40,755 nt of DNA from Myxococcaceae bacterium (lineage in GTDB: Bacteria > Myxococcota > Myxococcia > Myxococcales > Myxococcaceae): NCBI GenBank assembly GCA_025459425.1, contig JALOQF010000017.1:1-40755 (forward strand), in the 5' to 3' direction. The notes under the pieces were generated by a model. The model was not told where the DNA came from. It searched no databases and saw only the letters and a program-made list of their open reading frames with translations. The translations under genes were made by a program, and so were the position numbers. Shown one piece after another: positions 17,070-25,475 of the stretch (the stretch's first letter is position 1; every line of letters starts with the position of its first letter).

Positions 17070-17370
17070 GCTGGGAGCACGCACCACCAGTGGCCGTGTG
17101 AACGGCAACGTCGGTCGCTGCGGCTCCGCAGCTGGTGCGCCGAAAGAACGCGGTCGTCGCGACACCTGCCGCGAGACCGAGGGCACGCAGGACGACGACG
17201 GCAAGCGTACGCTCCTTTGTCACCAGCGGCGCGAGGGCGTGACGGCCGGCGGCTGCACCTGGCGCACGCACGTGTTGACCGACGGCACGCTTCAACGGTT
17301 CGCCATCGCCGGGTGGGCCGACGCGGCCTGTCCGCTCGAGACGTGCACCACGCACCGCTGAAACGCAGCC
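17070..17370. other. Convergent intergenic region with a doubtful 87-codon frame
   Basis: These 301 bp lie between the converging amidotransferase and GH3 genes. A forward frame, GTG 17098 to TGA 17361, would give an 87-residue protein with six cysteines (for example GGCTW, DAACPLETCTT) and GC-rich third positions. It lacks a ribosome site or signal peptide, and the frame is open further upstream, so it could be the tail of a decayed exported Cys-rich protein. No clear terminator hairpin was seen. Confidence 0.3.
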
Positions 17371-18519
17371 TCACAGCCCGTCGAGCAGGCCCATGCGGTC
17401 CTTCAGGCGCAAGACGCGCCGTGCTGCGTCGTCGAGCCGCGCGCGCGCCTTCGGGTCCGACTCGGCGAGCCGCGTCAGCACGCCGATGGGGTCGATGCCC
17501 TTGTCCCAGTCGGGCGGCGCGGTGGTGAGGATGAGGTCGTTCCCCGCGAGGAAGGCCTGCGTCAGCACGTCCTCGGCGGTGCCTCCGATGGCGTCGGCCA
17601 ACACCTGAATCGCGATGTCGTCGGTCACCGCCAGCCAGTCGTGCTCGTGCACCAGCGCCACCAGCGACGGCGACAGAATGGCTGGCCGGCCCTCGTCGAA
17701 CGCGGCGTAGCCCACGTTGGCCAGCATCACCCCGCCCAGCACCGGCGCGGCCTCGACGAAGGCCTTCACCTCGGCCAGCACGCGCGCCTTCGGCCAGTCA
17801 CAGGTGACGAGGTGGTGGTCCGAATCGCCGTCGATGTCGCCGTACCCGGGAAAGTGCTTGCCGATGGGCACCACGCCCGCCGAGAGGAGCCCCTTCGAGT
17901 ACGCGCGGGCCTTCGCCACCACGACGGCCGGGTCTCCCGAGTACGAGCGCTGGTTGCGCTCCATGTGGCCCGAGGGAGCGACGTCGAGCACGGGCGCGAG
18001 GTTCAGGTTGAGGCCCAGCCACCGCATCGTCTGCCCCACCGAGCGGCCCCAGGCCTCGACCTCGTCGTCGGGCAGCTGCGCCATGTCCCGCGCCGAGGGC
18101 ATGTCTTTGAGGGCCTTCACCGACGCGAGCCGGTTCGAGCGGCCGCCCTCCATGTCGACGGCGAAGAAGGGCGGAATCGGCGCGCGCGCGCGGGCCTGGT
18201 CGATGCGCTCCTTCGCCTTGACGGTCTGCCGCAGCATGGTGCCGAGGAAGAGCACCCCACCCACGTGGACCGGGCCCACCTTGTCGATTTGTGGGTACGC
18301 GAGCAGCACCTGCGCCGCGCGGCCGCGCACGTCGAGCGAGTCGAGCACGCGCGTCACCCGGGCCTCGTCCACCTTGCGCTCGAGGGGAAACGTGCGGAGG
18401 CGGGGGGGCGCGGGCCGCACCATCGGTGCAGGAACCACCCCCTCGCTCGTCACGCCACCGTCGAACCCCTGCGCAGCGGCCAACGCCGGGAGCACCGCGA
18501 GAACCAGGACACGACGCAT
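17371..18519 (-). CDS. Glycoside hydrolase family 3, NagZ-like, exported
   Basis: A 382-residue protein with a signal peptide (cleavage near residue 17, ALAAA-QG), so periplasmic rather than cytoplasmic like E. coli NagZ. The single GH3 barrel has the NagZ-type loop KHFPGYGDIDGDSDHHL (221-237), including the Asp-His pair used as acid/base in this family (D232, H235), and a nucleophile Asp in VTDDI (D300). QRSYSGDP (190-197) matches the substrate-loop RSFG/S-DP motif. The usual His of KHFPGHG is Tyr226. Expected to remove beta-linked N-acetylglucosamine from muropeptides or chitin pieces. It stands alone. Confidence 0.87.
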   Translation of the reverse strand: MRRVLVLAVLPALAAAQGFDGGVTSEGVVPAPMVRPAPPRLRTFPLERKVDEARVTRVLDSLDVRGRAAQVLLAYPQIDKVGPVHVGGVLFLGTMLRQTVKAKERIDQARARAPIPPFFAVDMEGGRSNRLASVKALKDMPSARDMAQLPDDEVEAWGRSVGQTMRWLGLNLNLAPVLDVAPSGHMERNQRSYSGDPAVVVAKARAYSKGLLSAGVVPIGKHFPGYGDIDGDSDHHLVTCDWPKARVLAEVKAFVEAAPVLGGVMLANVGYAAFDEGRPAILSPSLVALVHEHDWLAVTDDIAIQVLADAIGGTAEDVLTQAFLAGNDLILTTAPPDWDKGIDPIGVLTRLAESDPKARARLDDAARRVLRLKDRMGLLDGL

Positions 18520-18563
18520 GCGCCTGGGAGTTGACCACCGAACGGCCCGGCGCGCTCGTTCGC

Positions 18564-19409
18564 TCAGCGGGGTGCGAAGGCCGCGCGGTGGTCGGTCGCG
18601 AAGGCCTCGAGCGAGGTCGCTGGGCGGCCCAACACCCGCGCGACGTCACCCGTGACCGCGGCCATGCGCCCCTCACGAATGTCGGCGTAGAAGCCCGACA
18701 GGGTGTCGGCCATCACCGGCGGCAGGCCCTGGGCGAGCAGCACCTCGCGAAACACCGGCGGTGGCACGTCTTCGGCCTGGAAGGTGCGCCCGGTGACGCG
18801 CGACAGGGTCTCTACCAGCCGCCGACGCGTGAGCGCCTGCGGGCCCGTGAGCGTCAGCGTCTCACCGTCGAAGCCGCCGTCGAACGCCCGCGCCGCCACC
18901 TCGGCGAGGTCGCGCACGTCGACCATCGCCGTCGCGCCCTCCCCCGCCGGCTCCCGGAGCACCCCCTCGGCCCGGAGCCCCGCGCCGAGCGGGCCCAGCA
19001 GGTTCTGCATGAACGAGTTCGGCCGGAGCACCACCCAGCGCCACGGCCCCGCCTTCACCGCCGCCTCGAGTTCCTGCATCGGGTGCGGGCGGAAGTCGAC
19101 TCCGTGCGCCGACAGGAGCACCACCCGCTCGAGCCCGGCCCCGCGCGCCGCCGCGAGCAACGCCTCGAGCGGCCCCAGCTGAAACGTCTCGCCCGGCGCC
19201 GCCAGGAACATCGAGTCGACACCTGACAGCGCCGGCCCGAACGTCTCGGGCTTGTCGAGGTCGAGGGTCACGGGCGTCGTGCCCTCGAGAGGCGGCCGGA
19301 GCGCTCCCTGCCGCGCGCCCCGCACCACCCGATGCCGCTCCGCGAGCCGCCGCGCCACCTCGACCCCGACCTGCCCGTTTCCAAGAACCACCAACGTCGT
19401 CTTCTTCAT
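18564..19409 (-). CDS. NmrA-like NAD(P)-binding oxidoreductase
   Basis: A 281-residue atypical short-chain dehydrogenase/NmrA-type protein. The N-terminal Rossmann motif VVLGNGQVGVEVARRL binds NAD(P); LDLDKPETF and MFLAAPG follow, and VVLRPNSFMQNLL is typical of the QOR2/azoreductase-like group, which lacks the YxxxK catalytic pair. Such proteins act as quinone or azo reductases or as redox sensors. It diverges from a TetR regulator with two matching palindromes between them, so it is very probably the regulator's target. Confidence 0.85.
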   Translation of the reverse strand: MKKTTLVVLGNGQVGVEVARRLAERHRVVRGARQGALRPPLEGTTPVTLDLDKPETFGPALSGVDSMFLAAPGETFQLGPLEALLAAARGAGLERVVLLSAHGVDFRPHPMQELEAAVKAGPWRWVVLRPNSFMQNLLGPLGAGLRAEGVLREPAGEGATAMVDVRDLAEVAARAFDGGFDGETLTLTGPQALTRRRLVETLSRVTGRTFQAEDVPPPVFREVLLAQGLPPVMADTLSGFYADIREGRMAAVTGDVARVLGRPATSLEAFATDHRAAFAPR

Positions 19410-19431
19410 CGCCTGGAGCCCTTTCTTGATG

Positions 19432-19466
19432 TGAGACGAAATGTCTCATTGAGACATATTGTCTCG
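19432..19466. promoter_or_regulatory. Two tandem TetR-type operators
   Basis: Two dyads lie in the 104-bp gap between the divergent oxidoreductase and TetR genes. The first, TGAGACGAAATGTCTCA at 19432-19448, has perfect 6-bp arms around 5 bp. The second, TGAGACATATTGTCTCG at 19450-19466, has the same GAGAC-N5-GTCTC core with one outer mismatch. Their centres are 18 bp apart, nearly two helical turns, as in TetR/QacR-style cooperative operators. The AT-rich centres contrast with the GC-rich surroundings. Both genes are likely repressed from here. Confidence 0.8.
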
Positions 19467-19513
19467 AAACGCCGACTGCGCAACCGAAACGACCTGTGGC
19501 AGGGTCGGACCAC

Positions 19514-20062
19514 ATGGACGCGCGGGTCGAACGAACGGCCTCGAAGGTGAGCGAAGCCGTGCAGGCGTTGGCGCTCGAGCAGGGGCTCGACGGCGTGACA
19601 CACCAGGCGGTGGCCGAGCGCGCGGGGGTGGGCCGGGCGACGCTCTATCGACACTGGCCCGACCGTGACGCGCTGCTGGTCGAGGGGTTCGGACACGCGC
19701 GCTTCTCACCGCCACCCGCGACGGGAGCGATCCGGGCAGACCTCGTCGGGCTCCTCGAGTCGCTGCGGGCCGGGCTCGTCGATGGCCCACTGGCGCGCTT
19801 CGTGGCGGCGCTCCTCGAGCGGAGCTTCCACCACGAGCCATCGGCGAAGCTGCTCGACACGCTCACGGCGCAGGGCCACCACGCCCTCGAGCGGCGCCTG
19901 CGTCAGGCCGTCGAGGCGGGCGAGCTCGAGGTGAACGTCTCGCTGGCCGTCGCCCAGCTTGGGGGCGCGGTCTTCTACCGGGCGCTCATTCGCCGCGAGC
20001 GGCTCTCACCGCGTTTCATTGGCCAGCTCGTCGACGACTTCCTGGCGCGCGCGCGACGATGA
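19514..20062 (+). CDS. TetR family transcriptional repressor
   Basis: A 182-residue protein with a TetR N-terminal helix-turn-helix at about 10-55 (THQAVAERAGVGRATLYRHW is the recognition part) and a helical ligand-binding C-terminal domain. ATG 19514 is used because the helical domain starts just after it. It diverges from the NmrA-like gene, and the tandem GAGAC-N5-GTCTC dyads between them are its probable binding sites, so it likely controls both. The ligand is unknown; quinones or electrophiles are plausible given the neighbour's family. Confidence 0.9.
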   Translation: MDARVERTASKVSEAVQALALEQGLDGVTHQAVAERAGVGRATLYRHWPDRDALLVEGFGHARFSPPPATGAIRADLVGLLESLRAGLVDGPLARFVAALLERSFHHEPSAKLLDTLTAQGHHALERRLRQAVEAGELEVNVSLAVAQLGGAVFYRALIRRERLSPRFIGQLVDDFLARARR

Positions 20063-20580
20063 CGGCCGTCGGGCGCGCCCAAGCCACTGGCGCGTCACGA
20101 CGCAAGCAGCGCGGAGCGACAAGGCTGGTGGACGAGGTTCACCTCGCCGCGTCAGCAGCGAAGAACACGGCCGGCTCCAGGCCTTCACCCTCGTCGAGGT
20201 CGAACGACCGCGCTGAATCGTCGTGCTCGTGGTGAGGCGCTCCGTCGCCAGCGCCGCCGTCGTCGCCCCAGGCCTTTTGCGCCCAATGACCGAACCCACG
20301 CCGCGTCAGGTGCTGGAGCGAGCACACGGCCGGCAGACACCTCCCCGGACGCCCCGCTGCGGGCGACCCGAAGGACCTGGCGCTGAACCGTTGCGAGTCA
20401 GGAGAAGTCGCCGTCAACGAGTCAGGGCACGTGAGACACGACCTGCGGAGTGCGGACCGCGAAGCGCTCGACGAGTCTCGAGGACGGCGCGAAAGCCTCC
20501 CGTCGCGTGCCGTGGCCAGTGACCGAAGCCCCACACGGCGCCGAAAACCGCGCCTTCACCTCGCCGGAAGGAAAGGCGAC
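20063..20580. other. 518-bp convergent region without a convincing gene
   Basis: Lies between the ends of the TetR gene and the SpoIIAA-like gene. All frames give Arg/Ser/Pro-rich shadows. One reverse frame ending at 20139 closes with an acidic protein-like tail (HHEHDDSARSFDLDEGEG) and could be a 62-residue gene from GTG 20327, or the end of a decayed gene; it has no ribosome site I trust. No RNA gene or hairpin terminator was recognised. Confidence 0.35.
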
Positions 20581-21009
20581 TCACGCGGTCTTCTTGAGCG
20601 GCTCGTTGCCCACCGACTTGAGCCAGGCCAGCGCCTCGCCCGGCTGCGCGAAGAAGCGCACCTCGACGTTGCCCATCATCTGGAACGTCTTCGCCGAGTT
20701 CTTCATCTGCATCTGGCCGACGAGGCGCTCCGGGTTGACGATGGCCCAGTACCGCCAGCCGAGCGCCGCGACCTTCGGGAACCACTCGGTCTGGCCCCAC
20801 GCCATGTCGGCCTCGTCGAGCACCGTGTGCTTGCGGTCGTCCGAGAGCCACCGGGTGGCGCCCGTCTTCTTCATCTGCTCGTAGCCGCGCATCAAGATGT
20901 CGCGAAAGTCCTTCCCCACCATGCGGGTGAGGAACTCGTGATGAACGATGCCCTCGGAGTGGTACTTCAGAATCGCGCTCTCGTTCTTGAAGATGACGGT
21001 CTCTGCCAC
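20581..21009 (-). CDS. SpoIIAA/STAS-like domain protein
   Basis: A 142-residue single-domain protein resembling the SpoIIAA-like/STAS-SEC14 group: an N-terminal beta hairpin (AETVIFKNESAILKYHSEG), then helix-strand alternation with WLSDDRKHTVLDEADMAW and RYWAIVNPER, and a last helix (PGEALAWLKSV). Proteins of this group often act in partner-switching signalling or lipid binding, but many are uncharacterised. GTG 21009 is selected because GGAGG lies six bases before it; no other start has such a site. It is transcribed towards the convergent region, with the PNGase-like gene diverging upstream. Confidence 0.72.
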   Translation of the reverse strand: MAETVIFKNESAILKYHSEGIVHHEFLTRMVGKDFRDILMRGYEQMKKTGATRWLSDDRKHTVLDEADMAWGQTEWFPKVAALGWRYWAIVNPERLVGQMQMKNSAKTFQMMGNVEVRFFAQPGEALAWLKSVGNEPLKKTA

Positions 21010-21179
21010 GTGCGGCCTCCGGAACAACGGGTCTGCGGCTCGCTCTTTTCAAGCGGCTCGCCAGCGCCACGGGCCTGATTTCCGAGGCCGCGCACTGGGG
21101 CCGCCACACCCGGGTGGTCGTGCGTGACCCACATCGGCCTTCATGGCGCCGCCGCCGAGGGTCTGGTTCATTCCGCGCC

Positions 21180-22943
21180 ATGCGCGTTCTCGTGGTCGTC
21201 GCCCTCGTCGCCGTCGGGTGCAGCCCCTCGGCCAGTCAGCTCTCGCTCGAGCTGGCGCCCGTCACCCGCGCCGCCCCACTCGGCCCGACCTGCCTCGAGC
21301 GCTGCACGATTGCGCGGGCCGACTGCGGCGACCTCGTCGAAGACCGCTGCGCCCAGGCCTGCGCCGACGCCACCGCGGAGCCGACCCGCGCGTGCCTCGC
21401 GCAGCACCGCGAAGACTGCCTCGAGGCCGCCGTCTGCGTGCGCGCTCCGTCAGCCCGACCCTTTGCCCAGGGCCCGTATGGCATCGGCGTGAAGGACGTC
21501 GCCGGGCCGGTGGCGCTCCCCACCGTCGACGGCACCTTCCGGCTCGAGGCGCAGTTCACCGGCGACGACAGCGTGCTGTTCCTCTTCCGCGCGGGCTCGA
21601 CGGTGAGCCTCTTCAACGGGCTGCTCAAGCCCCTCCTCGACGCCTCGCCCCGCAACGTGCACTACGTCTTCGGGCCGCTCGACGACGCCGCGGCCTTCGA
21701 GGCCACGCGCCGCCGCTGGACGACGGAGCTGTCGAACCTGCCCGAGGCCGACCGCCGCCACTGGGTGCCGCGCGTGCACTTCCTGCTCGCGCCCGTCGAC
21801 GTCCTCGAGGGCTGGGTGGGCGACATGATGCGCGCGCGGCGCGCGATGCCGCCCCGCTACCTCGGCAACGGGCTGACGGCCTTCGCCATCGACCGCGCCC
21901 AGCGCATTCGTGAGGTGGGCATGCTGGGCCGGCTCGGCTCGAACGGGGTGCTCGCCGACTTGCGGCTCCTCGCGAAAGAGGCCGAGGCCTTCAACTTCGA
22001 GTTCCAGCGCGACCAGCGCCTCATGGCCGAGCAGAACGTGCGGGTGGTGCAGGTGGCCACGCGTCAGACGGCGTACGACCGCATCGACGCCGACGTGGTG
22101 CTGCCCCAGGGCGCCGAGCTCGACGCCTTCGACACGCTCGAGGTCGACCTCACGATGGACTGCCCCGACCACCTCAACGCCACCTGCGGCGCGTGGGACT
22201 ACTTGAGCCACCTCTACCAGTGCGACCCCGCCACCGGCGCCGATGGTGGCGCCGACTGGCGGTGCGACCGCGAAGTCGCACGGTGGATCACGACGTACTG
22301 GCGCGAGGGCCGCTGGGTGACCGACATCTCGTACCAGCTGGCCGCGCTCAAGCCCGGCGGCCCGGTGCACCTGCGGTGGACCGCGAGCGGCCAGTTCGAC
22401 CCGCGCCGCACCGAGTACATCACCACGCTGGCCCTGCGCTTCTCGACGCGCGGGAAGGCGACGAAGCCGATTCAGGCCACCCCGCTGTGGACCGGCGGGC
22501 GCCTCGACCCCGCGTACGACGGCCAGAAGGCCCCCCAGGACGTCATGATTCCCGCCGACGCGGCGAAGGTCGAGCTGGTGACGCTCATCACCGGCCACGG
22601 CGGCGTGATGCCCACCAACTGCGCCGAGTTCTGCAACCACGAGCACGTCTTCTCGGTGAACGGCGTGACGAAGCGCCAGGCCTTCCCCGAGGCCCAGACT
22701 GCCAACGGCTGCCTCGAGCGCGTCGACGAGGGCGTGGTGCCGAACCAACACGGCACCTGGTACTTCGGCCGCGGTGGCTGGTGCCCGGGGCACGACGTGG
22801 CGCCGGTCGCCTTCGACGTCACCAGCGACGTGCGCAAGGGCCAGCGCAACACGCTCACCTACCAGGCGCGCTTCCGCGGCCAGCCCATCTCGGAGCACCT
22901 GGGCAACGTCGTGATGAGCAGCTGGCTGGTGGTCTACCGCTGA
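21180..22943 (+). CDS. PNGase F-like lipoprotein with unique N-terminal region
   Basis: A 587-residue lipoprotein (signal LVVVALVAVGC, Cys14). Residues about 330-587 match both jelly-roll domains of Elizabethkingia PNGase F, the enzyme that removes N-glycans from Asn. The counterparts of its three disulfides are kept: CPDHLNATC, CAEFC, and Cys with WCPG. Catalytic D60 corresponds to D340 (GAWDYL) and E206 to E483 (NCAEFC), but E118 appears replaced by A402 in RWTASGQFD. GTWYFGRGGWCPG also matches. The N-terminal 310 residues contain a Cys-rich stretch (about 45-95) and a region that may be thioredoxin-like without CxxC (about 100-280). It is likely envelope-bound; deglycosidase activity is uncertain. 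Confidence 0.82.
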   Translation: MRVLVVVALVAVGCSPSASQLSLELAPVTRAAPLGPTCLERCTIARADCGDLVEDRCAQACADATAEPTRACLAQHREDCLEAAVCVRAPSARPFAQGPYGIGVKDVAGPVALPTVDGTFRLEAQFTGDDSVLFLFRAGSTVSLFNGLLKPLLDASPRNVHYVFGPLDDAAAFEATRRRWTTELSNLPEADRRHWVPRVHFLLAPVDVLEGWVGDMMRARRAMPPRYLGNGLTAFAIDRAQRIREVGMLGRLGSNGVLADLRLLAKEAEAFNFEFQRDQRLMAEQNVRVVQVATRQTAYDRIDADVVLPQGAELDAFDTLEVDLTMDCPDHLNATCGAWDYLSHLYQCDPATGADGGADWRCDREVARWITTYWREGRWVTDISYQLAALKPGGPVHLRWTASGQFDPRRTEYITTLALRFSTRGKATKPIQATPLWTGGRLDPAYDGQKAPQDVMIPADAAKVELVTLITGHGGVMPTNCAEFCNHEHVFSVNGVTKRQAFPEAQTANGCLERVDEGVVPNQHGTWYFGRGGWCPGHDVAPVAFDVTSDVRKGQRNTLTYQARFRGQPISEHLGNVVMSSWLVVYR

Positions 22944-22952
22944 CGGCGCGCG

Positions 22953-24536
22953 CTACTCGAGCGTCGCCGCCAGCTCGTCACGCTCGATGATGGCGCGGTA
23001 CTGACAGGGGTGCGCCTTGGTAGGGAAGAACTTCTCGACCCAGTCGAGCGTGGAAGACGCCGCGTCGTACTTCTTCTGCTGGAACTCGGCGCGCGCCTGC
23101 ATCAGCAGCTTGTTGCACTGGTTGTCGAGGTCGCGGCGCGACTCCATCATCTTGTCGTGGGCCAGCTGGTACTGCGGCCCGCGCTTGTCGGCCGGCATCG
23201 CCTCGTAGAAGAGCCACGCCTCGCGGAAGCCCTTGTAGGCCTCCCACCGGTTCGAGGCGCCGATGTCGCGCTGCTCCCACTTGCCCTCGGCGCGCTTGTA
23301 GCGCTCGGCCGCGTCGGCCTTGAGGCCGTCTTCGTCCTTCTCGGGCAGCACCGTCACCTCGACCCAGACGTTCCACAGGCTCCACGGGTCGGTCTCGGGC
23401 GGGTTCTTCGTGTTGTCGAAGGTGACGGTGTTGGTGGCGTTGCGCTTGAGGTGCCGCGCGGGAATCAACAGCTCGTGGTCGAGCTCGTTCGCGGCGAGCG
23501 TGTCGGGCGGCGCGAAGCCCATGTCGACGCCGTTGACGTTGATGGCCAGCTCGTTGTCCGAGAGGTCCTTGCACTGGTAGTGCAGCACCACCATCACCTC
23601 GACGGGCGACTTGAGCTCGAACTCGAACACCTTCTGGTCGACCCGCTCGTAGCCGACGCTCGGGCCCACGCCGAACACCTGCTCGACGGGCTGCTCGGAC
23701 AGCTCCGTGGCCTCGGGCGCCTTGCGCTTCGTCTCTTCGGGGAGCACCGCCTGCAGGAAGAGCCCCAGCACCAGGAGGAGGAAGACGCCTCCGCCGCCCG
23801 CGACCGCGAGCCGCTTGCCACGAGAGGCCTCTTTCCAGAAGACGATGGCCGCGCCGCTGGCCCCCTGGCGCTTGAGCCGGGCGCGCTCCGCCGCCGACAG
23901 ACGCTGCTCCCGGGCGGCGCCGCCCACCTCGACCTGCTTCAAGTCGGTGTTGCTGTCTTCGGCGGCGGCCAGGGCGCTCGGGTCGGGCCGCATCAACGGT
24001 GACGGCCCGCTCGGCCGGCTCGCCCGCGGTGGCTTCGGCGCGCTCGGCCGGGGCCCGCTGATGACGGGCATCATCTGCGTCGAGCGCCGCTCGATCTTCT
24101 CGCGCTCCCCGGTGTTGACGTTCTTGGGCAGCATGGCGACGCCCTTGTTGCGCGAGCGCTTGAGCTCGGCGGCGTTCACCACGCGGGTGTGCTGCCCCGC
24201 CTCCTGCGGCACCTCGGTGCCGGGCTCTTCGCCAAGGGCCTCGCCGGCCATGGCCGCGAAGGTGAACTTCACCGGCCCCAGGACGATGGAGTCACCGTCT
24301 TTCAGCGGCTGCTTCGCCACCTTGCTGCCGTTGACGACGGTGCCGTTCGACGAGCCGAGGTCTTCGATGTGAAAGCCCGCCCCCTCGTCGAAGATGCGCG
24401 CGTGCCGACGCGAGACCCCCGCGTCGTAGAGAATGACGTCGCACTCGGGCGTTCGGCCGATGACGACCGACTGCTGGTCGAAGACGAACTCGCGACCGGC
24501 CTCTTTGCCTTCGGCAATGACGAGTTGGAATGCCAT
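22953..24536 (-). CDS. FHA-domain protein with one membrane helix and extracytoplasmic region
   Basis: A 527-residue protein. Residues 1-95 are a forkhead-associated domain with the phosphothreonine-binding motifs VIGRTPECD, VSRRHARI and LGSSNGTVVNG. A Pro/Ser-rich cytoplasmic linker follows, then a basic stretch, one helix at about 243-264, and an outer part of about 260 residues with a beta-rich half and a helical, TPR-like tail. Such proteins read Ser/Thr kinase signals at the inner membrane, often in assembly of envelope machines. Its start lies 12 nt after the stop of the second WYL regulator, so all three are probably one unit. Confidence 0.87.
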   Translation of the reverse strand: MAFQLVIAEGKEAGREFVFDQQSVVIGRTPECDVILYDAGVSRRHARIFDEGAGFHIEDLGSSNGTVVNGSKVAKQPLKDGDSIVLGPVKFTFAAMAGEALGEEPGTEVPQEAGQHTRVVNAAELKRSRNKGVAMLPKNVNTGEREKIERRSTQMMPVISGPRPSAPKPPRASRPSGPSPLMRPDPSALAAAEDSNTDLKQVEVGGAAREQRLSAAERARLKRQGASGAAIVFWKEASRGKRLAVAGGGGVFLLLVLGLFLQAVLPEETKRKAPEATELSEQPVEQVFGVGPSVGYERVDQKVFEFELKSPVEVMVVLHYQCKDLSDNELAINVNGVDMGFAPPDTLAANELDHELLIPARHLKRNATNTVTFDNTKNPPETDPWSLWNVWVEVTVLPEKDEDGLKADAAERYKRAEGKWEQRDIGASNRWEAYKGFREAWLFYEAMPADKRGPQYQLAHDKMMESRRDLDNQCNKLLMQARAEFQQKKYDAASSTLDWVEKFFPTKAHPCQYRAIIERDELAATLE

Positions 24537-24548
24537 CGAGCCAGCCGG

Positions 24549-25475
24549 TTACTCTAGTGAGGCCCGCGCGGCCTCGGCAACGCTGCGAATCGCCCATGGG
24601 GGCGACACCACCCTTGCGTCACCGCCGAAAGACAGCACCCACCCGGTGAGCCAGCGCACATTGTCTCCGGGCACCGACACCTCGACGGCCCCATCGTCGC
24701 GGGCGCGGGCCTCGGGGAACCGCTCGCGCACCCAGGCGGCGCGCGCCTTGACGAACGCCACCGTCACCGGCTCCGCGCTCGCCTCTGGGCCCGGCACGTG
24801 CGCCCGCACCGGGACCTCGCGCGGCGGAAAGTGGACGTCGCTCACCTCGAGCGGGCCCATGCGGTCGACGCGGAAGAGCCGGTCGGCCCCCCGGGCGACG
24901 TCATGGCCGGCGAGGTACCACTGGCCGTGGTGGGTGAAGAGCTCGGCGGGCTGCACCTGGCGCCGCTCCGTCAGCCCGCGCCCCTGCGCGAAGTAGTCGA
25001 AGCGCACCTCGCGGCGCTCCGAGATGGCCCACGAGAGCGCCCCCAGGCCCGAGGGGCCGTCGCTCGCCGCGTCGAGCCGGTGGCCCAGCTCGCGAAACCG
25101 GGCCACGGCCTGCGCCGGCAACACGCGCTCGAGCTTCTGGAGCGCCGCCTTGAGCGCCTCGGACGAGAGCGGGCCCAACACCCGGGCCGCGGCCGCCAGC
25201 GCCACGCCCTCGGCCGCCGTCAGCCGGGGCGGCACCGACAGGCGCTGGTCGAGCTCGACGAACACCCGGTCGTCCTCGACGTAGATGTCGACGAAGTCGT
25301 CGGGTTGGAAGGGCGGGCGGCCCACGAGGGTGAGCTGCTCGAGCGCCTCGAGGAGCTCGCTGCGGGTGACGCCGAGCGCCCGGGCCACCTCGTCCACGGG
25401 CCGGCCCGGGTGCCGCGACACCCACGGAACCAGAAACAGGAGCCGGCGCAGCCGCTCATGGTGCTCGGTGCTCAC
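24549..25475 (-). CDS. WYL-domain transcriptional regulator, PafC-like
   Basis: A 308-residue protein: an N-terminal winged helix (about 5-60, HPGRPVDEVARALGVTRSEL), a middle helical part, then a WYL domain (about 150-230) with FDYFAQGRGLTERRQVQPAELFTHHGQWYL carrying the WYL-type strand, and the C-terminal extension (to about 305). WYL proteins sense nucleic-acid or nucleotide ligands and regulate transcription, often in DNA-damage control. GTG 25475 overlaps the TGA of the partner WYL gene (GTGA), as in actinobacterial pafB-pafC pairs. In actinobacteria these act as a heterodimer in the DNA-damage response. Confidence 0.87.
   Translation of the reverse strand: MSTEHHERLRRLLFLVPWVSRHPGRPVDEVARALGVTRSELLEALEQLTLVGRPPFQPDDFVDIYVEDDRVFVELDQRLSVPPRLTAAEGVALAAAARVLGPLSSEALKAALQKLERVLPAQAVARFRELGHRLDAASDGPSGLGALSWAISERREVRFDYFAQGRGLTERRQVQPAELFTHHGQWYLAGHDVARGADRLFRVDRMGPLEVSDVHFPPREVPVRAHVPGPEASAEPVTVAFVKARAAWVRERFPEARARDDGAVEVSVPGDNVRWLTGWVLSFGGDARVVSPPWAIRSVAEAARASLE

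Noticed and set aside
17098-17361. 87-codon Cys-containing frame as a confident gene
   Set aside because: No ribosome site, no signal peptide and open upstream frame; kept only as a doubtful note.
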